Assembly: GCA_015488325.1 (NCBI GenBank)
Contig: WFOA01000083.1
Location: forward strand, 1-40,551
DNA: 40,551 nucleotides
From: Acidimicrobiia bacterium
GTDB taxonomy: Bacteria > Actinomycetota > Acidimicrobiia > Spongiisociales > ZC4RG35
Direction of reading: 5' to 3'
Positions 33,171 to 40,551 of the stretch are shown in pieces. Position 1 is the first letter of the stretch. Every line of letters begins with the position of its first letter. The position numbers and the translations under genes are program-made. Below the pieces are notes generated by a model. That model saw only the letters and a list, made by a program, of their open reading frames with translations. It did not search any database and was not told the origin of the DNA.

Positions 33171-33551
33171 GAACACGACGCCGCTCCGGAAGGCGGGCCG
33201 CTTCGCCTGCACTTGTTCCGCCGTCGCATCTGGTACCCGGCAGTGCGGGAATCGGTGGGTGAGCCGATGCGTCCCCACGACCTTCGCCACACCCACGTCG
33301 CCCTCTTCATCGCCGAAGGAGAAGACCCGTACGTCATCTCTCAGCGGCTCGGTCACGCCTCGATCCGCGCCACCTACGACGTCTACGGGCACCTGCTCGA
33401 AGGCCGCGACCGGGAGGCTGCCGACGCTCTCGAGAAAGCTCGCTCTCGATCTCTCGCGAGGTCGCCGCAGGCTTCTTCGGAACGTGCGGTGGTTTCAATC
33501 GAGCTCTCACGCGGCCACCACCTGAGCTCATGGCCTGCCCGACTACCCTGA
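33171..33551 (+). pseudogene. Tyrosine integrase, C-terminal fragment
   Basis: The frame from about 33171 encodes the catalytic half of a phage-type tyrosine recombinase: APEGGPLRLHLFRRRIWYPAV, then RPHDLRHTH (HxxR box), YVISQRLGHASIRATYDVYGHL with the conserved histidine and the nucleophilic tyrosine. The N-terminal arm-binding and core-binding domains and the first catalytic arginine are missing, and no matching sequence is found upstream in any frame. An ATG at 33078 lies in frame, but the residues before about 32 do not resemble the family. The 3' end overlaps the convergent nuclease-like gene by 9 bp. Confidence 0.85.
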
Positions 33552-34730
33552 TGTTCTCCGTCGGCTCCGGCCAGGAAACGGCTCTCCAGGCGGCCAGTCC
33601 GGCGACAGCCCAAAGAGCTCATGCAGTCGGACTGGCGACGGCCGGCGTTCCAGCGAACCGGATGCCTGGTCGACGATCACATGGTCGAAGGGCAACCCTG
33701 CAAGAGTCGAAGCGTCCGGGTTGTGCCAAAGCGTGAGGCTCGCACGAGCGACAGCCGCCGGCGCGACGTGCGAAGAGGCGAGCACTGCGACTACATCCTT
33801 GTAGCGAGGCCCGCTTCTCGTGATCCACAGCCCCTCGGGAACACTCCTCCACGACGGATTGATGCGTCGGGCCTTCATCATGCCAGGATGCTCCCACGCT
33901 GGTCCGTACAGGGCGAGCGCAAGTTCCTCTTCACTCGCCGTCCACCGAGCGTTCAGCACTGCCAGAACGAGAGGCATCTGAGCATCTCGATACTTCCGCG
34001 CCTTGTCCCGGAGATCATTCCTGATCGCTGTGTGGTCATCGACCCAGCGATCCCGTACGGGCCCTAGGTGGAATCCTCGTGTCGGGTAGAAGTGGTCCTC
34101 CCCACGTCGGATCGCCATGACCTCGATTCTCCAGCCTCGGTCCTCGAAGCTTCGAACCACTCCGGCCTTCCCGCGGACCTTCGGAGCCTGTTCGACCGTG
34201 CTGGGATCCAGCCCATCGATCCACTCTTGCACTTGGCTACACAACCTGCGGCCAGACGCCTGGTCAGGCCCTTCGGCCACAACTTCGACATTGATCCAGT
34301 AGCTGGACGTTTCGAGATGCTGCAACCCGTCTAGGACTGGTGCCCGCCGTGCCTCCGACCGGAGCTCGTCCTCGGGATCAAGGAGGACGGTTGCCTCGAC
34401 TATGAAGTGCTCGCCGTCGAGTTCAACGACGAAATCGGGCTTCTTGCCTCCAGGCAAGACGGGGTCGACCCGGATTTCGGCGCCGATTCGAAGGAGAACC
34501 TCGTGCAGGAGCAGCTCCCAGTACGCTCCCCAGAAACCCGATTCGTTACTCCGGAGTCTGGACCGTAGTGGGGCTTGGGCCCCAGAGGGATAGTTGGAGA
34601 ACCACGACTCGAGGACCCTTCTCACTTCGTCCCAAAACGGGCCTGCTACCCGGTTCAGGAACGCGAACTGTCCCTCCGAGTACGAGGCAGGGCTCGTGTC
34701 CCTCCGAGATCTGTTCTCAAACAGCTGCAT
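33543..34730 (-). CDS. Putative PD-(D/E)XK nuclease-like protein
   Basis: This is a 395-residue protein I cannot assign to a named family. The N-terminal third fits the restriction-endonuclease-like core: a helix with conserved acidic residues (GAYWELLLHEVLLRIGAE, about 68-85), then DPVLPGGKKPDFVVELDGEHFIVEATVLLD (about 89-118), where D99 of PDF and E112 of EAT would be metal ligands. The usual lysine is replaced by threonine (E-A-T). The rest is alpha/beta with no clear motif. AAGGAG touches the ATG, so the start is uncertain. It lies in the island beside the DprA operon and on the opposite strand, which suggests a defence-related role by association only. Confidence 0.6.
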   Translation of the reverse strand: MQLFENRSRRDTSPASYSEGQFAFLNRVAGPFWDEVRRVLESWFSNYPSGAQAPLRSRLRSNESGFWGAYWELLLHEVLLRIGAEIRVDPVLPGGKKPDFVVELDGEHFIVEATVLLDPEDELRSEARRAPVLDGLQHLETSSYWINVEVVAEGPDQASGRRLCSQVQEWIDGLDPSTVEQAPKVRGKAGVVRSFEDRGWRIEVMAIRRGEDHFYPTRGFHLGPVRDRWVDDHTAIRNDLRDKARKYRDAQMPLVLAVLNARWTASEEELALALYGPAWEHPGMMKARRINPSWRSVPEGLWITRSGPRYKDVVAVLASSHVAPAAVARASLTLWHNPDASTLAGLPFDHVIVDQASGSLERRPSPVRLHELFGLSPDWPPGEPFPGRSRRRTSG

Positions 34731-34892
34731 CTCCTTGTCTCCAAATCAGGTACACCTACGGGTCACCGAGATCGCACCAACTTGCTGCAGCAGCCAGTGT
34801 CTTCTCAGTCTCTCACATGGATGGATAGGCGGACTCAAGGGCCAGTAAGGCCTAGCTCTCGCTTCTCCCGTGCCACCTACAGCTCTCTGGCG

Positions 34893-36125
34893 TGACCCCT
34901 TGAGGTTGGTCCACTCGTGATGAGAGCCTGTTGCCCACAATGGTGGGTGAAGGAGGTTCATCGCGATGGGAAGACGACGACGGCATACGCCGGAGCAGAT
35001 CGTCCGGAAGCTGCGGGAAGCGGATCGGCTGTTGGCCGAGGGTGCTGATCTGGCGGCGGTGGCCCGGCATCTGGTGGTGTCGGAGGCGACGTGATCTGCG
35101 GTGGCGGAACCAGTACGGCGGCTTGAAGGCCAACGATGCCAAGCGGTTGAAGGAGCTGGAACGGGAGCGGCGGCGCCTGAAGAAGATCGTGGCAGAGAAG
35201 GAGCTCGAGATCGACGCCGCCGGGGAGATCGCGAGGACAAAGCTGGTGAGCCCGTCGCAGCGACGCCGAGCCGTCTGGATGCTGCAGGATCGGCTGGGGT
35301 TGTGCGCTGGGGCGGGCGTGCCGGATCGTCGGGCAGCACCATTCCACCCAACGCCACACCCCAGCCGACCCGGATCCTGACCGGGAGCTGCGCTCCTGGC
35401 TGCGGGACTTCGCCAAGCAGCATCCCCGCTGGGGATACCGCCGCGCCCACACCGTGGCGGTCCGGGAGGGCTGGCGGGGTGGGTCGCAAGAAGATCCAGC
35501 GGCTGTGGCGCGAAGAAGGCCTCCGGGTACCCGCAAGGAAGCGGAAGCGGCAACGCCTCGGCGACTCGACGGTGCCGACAGGCCGGCTGACGGCGCCCTG
35601 TCCCGAACCTGGGCCCTCGACTTCCCCTTCGACGTCACCGCCACAGGGAGGACCATCAAGATCCTCCACGTCGCCGACGAGCACACCCGGAAAGCCGTTT
35701 GGCCGACCTGGTGGCGTATTCGATCGACGCCGACGCCACCGTCGGAGTTCTGGACAAGATCGTCGCAGAACGGGGCACCCACCCCGAGTTCATCCGCTGC
35801 GACAACGCCCCCGAGCTCACCGCCGCAGCCCTGCGGGACTGGTGCCGGTTCACCGGTGCTGGTACCGCCTACATCGACCCCGGATCACCCTGGCAGAACC
35901 CCTGGGTCGAGTCCTACCCCTCCCGAATGCGCGACGAGCTCCTCGCCATCGAGCAGTTCGACACCCTCCTCGAAGCCTAAGTCCTCGTCGCCGACTGGAG
36001 AAAGGAGTACAACGACTACCGACCCCACTCCGCCCTCGGGATGCTCACCCCCACCGAGTACGCTCGACAATGGCGGAACAACCACCCGAAACTCTCATAA
36101 CGGGTGGACCAACAACCGGGGTCCA
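34893..36125 (+). mobile_element. Degenerate IS3-family insertion sequence
   Basis: The element is 1.23 kb, the normal IS3 length, with imperfect terminal inverted repeats of 34 bp (34893-34926 and 36092-36125; 26 of 34 positions match, starting TG). The inner parts share GTTGGTCCAC and ATGAGAG. Remnants of orfA and orfB fill it. No clear target-site duplication is visible, so flanks may have been altered. Confidence 0.8.
34966..36100 (+). pseudogene. IS3-family transposase OrfA/OrfB, multiply frameshifted
   Basis: OrfA starts at the ATG at 34966 after AGGAGG (MGRRRRHTPEQIVRKLREAD..., helix-turn-helix) and is broken by a one-base insertion giving TGA at 35092. The frame then resumes with LRWRNQYGGLKANDAKRLKELERERRRLKK. 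OrfB pieces follow in changing frames: RWGYRRAHTVAVREGW, VGRKKIQRLWREEGLRVPARKRK, WALDFPFDVTATGR (first D), FIRCDNAPEL (second D), and NPWVESYPSRMRDELL (E). A TAA after DTLLEA interrupts the end (VLVADWRKEYNDYRPHSALGMLTPTEY). At least four frameshifts and a nonsense codon make it inactive. Confidence 0.88.
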
Positions 36126-36403
36126 GCCAGTAGCCGCCGCGACCGAGCCAATACTTGCCAGTCTGCCTCCAGGCGGCGGATCAGCTCTGTTTCCGACGCT
36201 CGGGTCGGCCGCTTCGCATCCACCAGGGGCTCCTCTCGCCATTGGACGAGGCAGAGCGTCAGCGGGAACCCTGTCAGTCGGGTGTCATGAGCCCTGTCAG
36301 TTGAGTAGCAGCTCGTCCCCGGTACAGACACCCTCGGCAGTGGTGCCTCCGGCACGAACGACTCAGCTAGCAGGGACGCGAACGGAGTTGTGGCTGGCGG
36401 CAC
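36126..36403 (-). pseudogene. Possible gene remnant cut by the IS3 element
   Basis: An open frame on the minus strand runs from 36403 into the right end of the IS. The part REEPLVDAKRPTRASETELIRRLEADWQVLARS has a protein-like composition and helical character, but I recognise no family and there is no ribosome-binding site. It could be the remains of a gene into which the IS inserted, or chance. Apart from this and the dyad and -10 listed separately, I see nothing in the 451-bp gap between the IS and the DprA gene. Confidence 0.2.
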
Positions 36404-36412
36404 GACCTGATT

Positions 36413-36469
36413 GAGCGATCGGATCGCTCGCCGGGCCGGGGGTGAAGGCGGTTAGCCCACGGCTAGCAT
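36413..36469 (+). promoter_or_regulatory. Operator-like dyad and -10 upstream of the DprA operon
   Basis: GAGCGATC and GATCGCTC (36413-36420 and 36422-36429) form a perfect 8-bp dyad around one G. About 35 bases later TAGCAT (36464-36469) could be a -10, itself overlapping a small TAGCC-CAC-GGCTA dyad. This is about 110 bases before the DprA start and is the best candidate for operon control. Confidence 0.35.
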
Positions 36470-36576
36470 GGTCTCGACGCGACCGCCTGCCGGTGTCACT
36501 CGTGCGGAGGGCGTGACCAGGCGACCGGTCTCCGCTCCCGTCGACTCGTAGTCCGCGGGTGGTCTGGAGGAATACC

Positions 36577-37527
36577 TTGAGTATCGAACGCACGACGGCC
36601 CTGCGGCTTCCCACCCATACTGCGTTGGCGGCTATCTTCGCCCTTGAGTCCATCAAGGGCTTCGGGCCTAACAAGTTCAAAGAGATTGATGCAGTCGGCC
36701 GTACTCCTGAAGAAGTCCTCGATGCTCCCGACTTGTTGCCGACGAGAGGTAAGCGGGGAGCGGCTCTCCGGGAAGCCATTGCCGCTTTGCCGCAGAATGT
36801 GCGGCTGGACGCAAGAGAGCGGGCAGAGCGGCAGCTTGCGCTCGCCACCGAGTACAACTCCCACATCCTCACCTACAACGATCCTGCGTACCCCAGACGC
36901 GTGTACGCATCCAACAATCCTGTCCCAGCGCTCTTCGTACGTGGTCCGGTCGAGCTGCTATCGCAGGATTCGGCTGTCGCCTGCGTGGGGTCGAGGTCGA
37001 TCCGAGAACCGTATGTCAGCGCACTGCGTCGGATCTCCGAGTATCTCGCGATCAGTCGGATCACTCACGTTTCAGGGTTCGCACTGGGGGCAGACACCAT
37101 TGGTCACACCGCGGTTCACGAGGCAGGTGGTAAGACGATCTGCGTGATGCCCTCGGGGCTCGATGCTCCCTTCCCCCCGGAGAACCGGGAGCTCTGGAAG
37201 GAGTTCCTGGCTTCCGAACGAGCCGTCTTCGTGAGCGAGTTCTTTTTCCATCGGCGAGCTTCCGCGTTGACCCTTCGCAAGAGGAACAAGCTGATCGTTG
37301 CGCTTGCCGACGGCCTCTTTGTCGCTCAGTCCTCGGCATCGGGTGGCGCCATGAACGCATACCGCTTCGCGATCGAACAGAAGAAACCCGTGTCGACTCT
37401 CCAGGCAGACGGCTCCAGCGACACCTCCGGAAATCAGGAGATCGCAGATGCCCACCGACCGCGTCTCACCGTCTTCGACCCTGCTAGGCCCCTCGACGGG
37501 TTCACCGAATGGGTGCTGCGGCTGTAG
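36577..37527 (+). CDS. DprA/Smf-like protein (SLOG superfamily)
   Basis: This is a 316-residue protein with a TTG start at 36577, six bases after GGAGG. A helical N-terminal region (KGFGPNKFKEI, 1-95) precedes the DprA Rossmann core: YNDPAYPRRVY at about 100-110, VACVGSRSI, then VSGFALGADTIGHTAVHEAGGKTICVMPSGLDAPFPPEN at about 165-203 and RKRNKLIVALADGLFVAQSSASGGAMN at about 234-260. These match the conserved SG-GxD-xAH, GLD-P and RN-I-L-SG blocks of DprA. The C-terminal winged helix of chromosomal DprA is lacking. No competence machinery is nearby. It overlaps the HAD gene by 19 bp. I infer a conflict/defence role rather than transformation. Confidence 0.88.
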   Translation: MSIERTTALRLPTHTALAAIFALESIKGFGPNKFKEIDAVGRTPEEVLDAPDLLPTRGKRGAALREAIAALPQNVRLDARERAERQLALATEYNSHILTYNDPAYPRRVYASNNPVPALFVRGPVELLSQDSAVACVGSRSIREPYVSALRRISEYLAISRITHVSGFALGADTIGHTAVHEAGGKTICVMPSGLDAPFPPENRELWKEFLASERAVFVSEFFFHRRASALTLRKRNKLIVALADGLFVAQSSASGGAMNAYRFAIEQKKPVSTLQADGSSDTSGNQEIADAHRPRLTVFDPARPLDGFTEWVLRL

Positions 37528-38105
37528 TCGTGGATCTAGACGGAACCATCTGGGACAGCGAGCCGTGGTTCGCGTCGATACTGGCGACGGCTGCCGGCAT
37601 CGACCCCGAACTGGCGATCTGGCGACTCAGCCACACACCTGTGGCGACGTTGATACGACGCACACGGGGGATGAGCCCAGCAACATTCTCTAGACAAGCA
37701 GAGAAGGCCATCAATGACCTACCCCTATATCCGGGTGTCCAGGAGACACTCTCCGCCTTGAGCTCGGCAGGAGTGGCACTGGGAGTCGGAACGAGCTTGC
37801 CCGGCTGGATCGCGAAACCCATGTTGGCACACACCGGCCTCGCACCCTTCTTCCGGGCGGTCGTTCATTCCAGCAATACGATTCCGCGCAAGCCCAGTGC
37901 CGCGTTCCTGGACTCTGTTCTGCGGCAGCTGGGCGAGCATCGAGGCCAGGAGGTGTGGTACGTAGGAGACCGTGAGGTTGATGCGGCAGCGGCTCATGCT
38001 GCTGGCGTAGCGTTCGCCTGGGCCAGCTACGGATACGGACCCCGCCCGGATTCGCCCATACGGAAGGTGCTACACAGCTTCCCGGACCTGCTCGAAGTAC
38101 TGTGA
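37509..38105 (+). CDS. HAD superfamily phosphatase
   Basis: This is a 198-residue hydrolase with all HAD motifs: DLDGT with D9 and D11, T95/S96 in GVGTS, K128 in IPRKPSAAF, and GDREVD with D154 and D158. A small helical cap lies between motifs I and II (about 15-75), as in phosphoglycolate-phosphatase-like members that act on small phosphorylated molecules. The ATG at 37509 lies inside the end of the DprA-like gene, so translation is coupled. In context it probably acts on a nucleotide- or sugar-phosphate made or bound by its partners. Confidence 0.85.
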   Translation: MGAAAVVVDLDGTIWDSEPWFASILATAAGIDPELAIWRLSHTPVATLIRRTRGMSPATFSRQAEKAINDLPLYPGVQETLSALSSAGVALGVGTSLPGWIAKPMLAHTGLAPFFRAVVHSSNTIPRKPSAAFLDSVLRQLGEHRGQEVWYVGDREVDAAAAHAAGVAFAWASYGYGPRPDSPIRKVLHSFPDLLEVL

Positions 38106-38172
38106 TGAGCCCCTCCTTCACCGCCACCCGACCCAGTCGCCCGCCTAAGAGGCATAGCTCTCTGAGTACCGA

Positions 38173-39072
38173 ATGGCTGACATCGACTTCACCGGAGTGA
38201 TCATCGCGAAGGCCGAGGAGGCTCTCGCCAACGGACAAGCAGGTCGGGCCGCCGAGTGGCTCGCACGGCTGAAGCCCAACGAGCGCCCCTCGGACCTTGA
38301 GGAATCAGCCTGCTACGCCGCGGCGAAGGAGGCAATGGCGAAACTCCGCTGGGGAAGCGCTCAGGCATTCTTGGAACGGGCGAACGCCGCACGTCATGAT
38401 CCCTTCGTGCAGCGACGGCTCGGCCTCATCCGTCAACGATCTTCTCTTGAGCTCGATCAAGAGTCGCTGGAGCTCGTGGCGGCCCGGAGCCGCCGGGCGA
38501 CCCGGCTCCGCACCGACCTGTTGCAACCGGAAGTGTCAGGCGTGTGGGCCTGGGCGGCCTACATCTCTCGTGGCTACGAGAGCGGGTCCCCTATGAGCCG
38601 TTTCATCCGCTACAGCAAGGAGTCCTTGCCTCCCGAAGAACAGCAAGCGATGGCGCGAATCGGCGGATCAGTTCTTTGCAGGTACATCGAAGAGGAAACT
38701 CCGATACTCGCTCACGCGGATGTTGTCGTTTCTGTCCCGGCGAATCCCGGCCGATACTCCTCACGGGGTTGGAGCCTTCCAGACGAGCTGGCCCGGAGAA
38801 TCGAAAAGCACCTTGGCCTGCCGTTTCTCTTCGGCGCACTCGAATCACAGGCTGGGGATCTAGAGCTTCGCGGCATGAGCTGGGCTGATCGCCGGCGTGC
38901 CGTCAGAGGCAGCATGGTGGCTAGGGAACTCGGCGACGGTCAAGGCCGAACCGTACTCGTCGTGGATGACGTCATCACGTCGGGTGCGACCCTCAGAGAA
39001 GCCGCTCGCCAACTTCGGGGCGCGGGCGCCGCAGATGTCCTCGGTGTTGCGCTTACACACACAGAGGGATGA
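38173..39072 (+). CDS. ComF-like phosphoribosyltransferase with helical N-terminus
   Basis: This is a 299-residue protein. Residues 1-105 are helical and repeat-like (EEALANGQAGRAAEWLARLKP, AMAKLRWGSAQAFLERANAA), reminiscent of TPR-type repeats. From about 120 it follows ComF: SRFIRYSKESLP, VVVSVPANPGRYSSRGWSLPDELARRI, RRRAVRGSMVA, and the PRPP-binding loop VLVVDDVITSGATL (261-274). It lies 67 bp after the HAD gene on the same strand and is probably in the same transcript. The type I PRTase fold transfers or releases phosphoribosyl groups; substrate unknown. Confidence 0.85.
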   Translation: MADIDFTGVIIAKAEEALANGQAGRAAEWLARLKPNERPSDLEESACYAAAKEAMAKLRWGSAQAFLERANAARHDPFVQRRLGLIRQRSSLELDQESLELVAARSRRATRLRTDLLQPEVSGVWAWAAYISRGYESGSPMSRFIRYSKESLPPEEQQAMARIGGSVLCRYIEEETPILAHADVVVSVPANPGRYSSRGWSLPDELARRIEKHLGLPFLFGALESQAGDLELRGMSWADRRRAVRGSMVARELGDGQGRTVLVVDDVITSGATLREAARQLRGAGAADVLGVALTHTEG

Positions 39073-39178
39073 TCCGTGCGTGCGGCCGAACGCTGGTGGC
39101 CTCGGAGGGACCAGGATCCGAGAGAGACTGGTTCCGGGTGGCTGAGGGGTCGAACACCCGGTTGTCCTCATGTGTGAC

Positions 39179-39245
39179 CAGCGTTCCGATGGCACATCGA
39201 TGGCACAAGAAGATGCCATCGGATGGGCATCAGCGCGGAACGCTG
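39179..39245 (+). repeat. Right-end arm repeats and nested dyads of the island
   Basis: CGATGGCACA occurs twice with one T between (39187-39207), matching the left-end pair. The region is also bounded by a perfect 10-bp inverted repeat (CAGCGTTCCG at 39179-39188, CGGAACGCTG at 39236-39245), and CCGATGGCA (39186-39194) is complementary to TGCCATCGG (39214-39222). This looks like the accessory-protein arm of an attachment site. The 240 bp between the phosphoribosyltransferase gene and attR hold no gene. Confidence 0.55.
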
Positions 39246-39313
39246 AGAAGTGACAACCCTCGCTGACCAGGGCATTCGCGCATTCTCCCAGGTCGCGGGA
39301 ACCCCCTGGTTCT

Positions 39314-39361
39314 GGCTCATAACCCGAAGGTCGCGGGTTCAAATCCCGCCCCCGCTACGAA
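39314..39361 (+). other. attR core (duplicated 3' end of tRNA-Met)
   Basis: Identical over 48 bases to the 3' part of the tRNA gene and its immediate flank. The 5' half of a tRNA is absent, so this is the duplicated attachment site and not a second tRNA gene. Confidence 0.88.
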
Positions 39362-39377
39362 GAAACCGCAGGTCAGC

Positions 39378-39394
39378 GCCCCTTTCCGAGGGGC
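39378..39394 (+). terminator. Likely original terminator of the tRNA gene, now orphaned
   Basis: GCCCCT-TTCCG-AGGGGC forms a 6-bp stem followed by CCTTCT, 17 bases after attR. Before integration it would have followed the tRNA. Confidence 0.4.
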
Positions 39395-39475
39395 CCTTCT
39401 GCGAATGCGGGCTTTGACTCGCCAGTTGCGTCCAGGGTGGTGGTGTACGAGGGGCCTGGGGGTCCTTTGAAAAGG

Positions 39476-39541
39476 GTGATCACCGCGTCAGCCTCACGAG
39501 TACGTGTTGAAAGCAACCGTGAGGAGGAACGCGGTGATCAC
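39476..39541 (+). repeat. Inverted repeat burying the IS256 transposase start
   Basis: GTGATCACCGCGT (39476-39488) and ACGCGGTGATCAC (39529-39541) are perfectly complementary over 13 bp with a 40-base loop. The right arm contains the GTG start codon (39534-39536), and the GAGGAGG ribosome-binding site lies immediately before it. Confidence 0.7.
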
Positions 39542-40551
39542 GGACAGGATGGACGTTTTGGAGTGGCTGCGCAACCAGCTCGAGGACGCGGATGCGGATC
39601 TGTTGGGTGAGATGGTGCGCACTTTCGCGGAGACGCTGATGTCGGCCGAGGCCGACGTGTTGTGCGGCGCCTCTTATGGGCAGCGGTCTGTGGAGCGGGT
39701 GAACCGGCGGAACGGGTATCGGGGTGTGCCGGTGGGACACGCGGGTGGGCAGCATCGACCTGCGCATCCCGAAGCTGCGGGAGGGCTCGTATTTCCCTGG
39801 CTGGCTGTTGGATGCCCGCACCCGGGCGGAGCGGGCGTTCATTCAGGTGGTGGCTGAGGCCTACGTCAAGGGGGTGTCCACCCGGCGGGTCGCCAAGCTG
39901 GTGGAGACCCTGGGGGTCGCCTCGTTGTCGAAGTCGCAGGTCTCGGAGATGGCGAAAGACCTCGACGAGCTGGTGGCCGACTTCCGGCATCGGCCCCTCG
40001 ATCAGGGCCCCTACACGTATGTGTGGGCCGACGCCCTCACCATGAGGGTGCGGGAAGGCGGCCGGGTGGTCAACGTCGCCTGTCTGACCGCCACCGCCGT
40101 CAACGCCGACGGGCATCGGGAGATCCTCGGCCTCGACGTCACCACCTCCGAAGACGGCGCCGGCTGGCTGGCGTTCCTCAGAAGCCTGGTCGCTCGGGGC
40201 CTGTCGGGAGTGCAGCTGGTCATCTCTGATGACCACCCCGGCCTCGTCGACGCCATCTGCGCCACCCTCCCCGGTGCGGGCTGGCAGCGGTGCCGCACCC
40301 ACAACGCTCGAGAGCCTGCTCACCAAGGTGCCCAAGGCCTCGGAGGCGATGGTGGCCACCATGGTGACGCCGCCGTCTTCGCCCAGGCCCTCCGCCGACG
40401 AGGTCTGGGCCCAGCATCGCCGGGTCGTCGACCACCACCCTCCAGGTGGGCCTCGTCGACGCCGCCGACCACCTCGACCAAGCCGCCGCCGACCTGCTGG
40501 CCTTCACCGGATTCCCCAAAGCCCACTGGCGGCAGATCCGGTACCAGCAAC
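39534..40551 (+). pseudogene. IS256-family transposase, frameshifted and partial
   Basis: The GTG start with GAGGAGG upstream opens MITDRMDVLEWLRNQLEDADADLLGEMVRTFAETLMSAEADVLCGASYG...RVNRRNGYR, an IS256/Mutator-type N-terminus. The frame shifts near 39725 and resumes as RWDTRVGSIDLRIPKLREGSYFPGWLLDARTRAERAF. The DDE-domain parts TYVWADALTMRV and LVISDDHPGLVDAICATLPGAGWQRCRTH follow. Further shifts occur near 40305 (LLTKVPKASEAMVATMV resumes) and near 40430-40450 (QVGLVDAADHLDQAAADLLAFTGFPKAHWRQIRYQQ resumes). At least three shifts make it inactive; the 3' end is outside the window. Confidence 0.85.

Larger units (their letters stand above)
39460..40551 (+). mobile_element. IS256-family insertion sequence, left part, cut by window end
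   Basis: The transposase remnant begins at 39534 and continues past the window. The left end lies in about 39450-39476, where GGGTCCTTTGAAAAGGGTGATCACC resembles an IS256-type end, but without the right end the exact border is uncertain. It lies outside the tRNA island, just beyond attR. Confidence 0.65.

Noticed and set aside
35101-36414. 437-codon open frame across the IS3 element
   Set aside because: It joins segments of the transposase in the wrong frames; recognisable transposase pieces switch between frames, so this is not one protein.
36126-36576. A full gene between the IS3 element and the DprA operon
   Set aside because: Only one doubtful truncated minus-strand frame is present, with no start signal or known family.
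39314-39361. Possible second tRNA-Met gene
   Set aside because: Only the 3' part from the anticodon stem onward is present; upstream bases cannot form a D-arm or acceptor 5' strand. It is the attR copy.

Overview
The window is very GC-rich and comes from an actinobacterium. It encodes a WhiB protein, a SigE/RseA-like envelope-stress locus with TatA and HtrA, a UPF0182 membrane protein, a DivIVA-domain protein, a DUF2342 protein and a Bacillus-type succinate dehydrogenase. An uncultured or Acidimicrobiia-like lineage seems plausible, but that is inference. Many start codons lack a Shine-Dalgarno sequence and instead sit 6-9 bases after a TANNNT hexamer, which is the signature of leaderless transcripts.

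From 1 to about 33 kb the window looks like core chromosome. It starts with the end of an unknown gene, then malate dehydrogenase, a TauE/SafE exporter with its DUF1634 partner (apparently behind a 22-codon leaderless leader ORF), and HU with a strong promoter and terminator. On the minus strand follow an SCP2-domain protein, a DapA-family lyase, a GNAT acetyltransferase, three TadE/TadG pseudopilin genes and sdhCAB. On the plus strand come whiB, a membrane-anchored unknown, and tatA-sigE-antisigma-RseB-like. Then, on the minus strand, a peroxiredoxin, a degenerate DUF2342 protein and HtrA. htrA and moaE are divergent and only 13 bp apart. An acyl-CoA synthetase is translationally coupled to a complete Liv-type ABC importer (livH, livM, binding protein, livF, livG). 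Then come bioY, a PDZ-Lon protease, a DivIVA protein with a phage MuF-like C-terminus, UPF0182 and a SpoIIAA-like protein.

At 32929 lies an initiator tRNA-Met. Its 3' 48 bp are repeated exactly at 39314, so 33.0-39.36 kb is a 6.36 kb island inserted in the tRNA gene. It keeps paired integrase-arm repeats at both ends but only a C-terminal fragment of the tyrosine integrase, so it looks stranded. It carries a putative PD-(D/E)XK nuclease gene, a decayed IS3 element, and the most interesting cargo: an overlapping/adjacent trio of a DprA/Smf-like protein, a HAD phosphatase and a ComF-like phosphoribosyltransferase. This resembles, but is larger than, the DprA-phosphoribosyltransferase pairs reported as anti-phage systems. 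Beyond attR the window ends inside a frameshifted IS256-family transposase whose start codon lies in a long inverted repeat.
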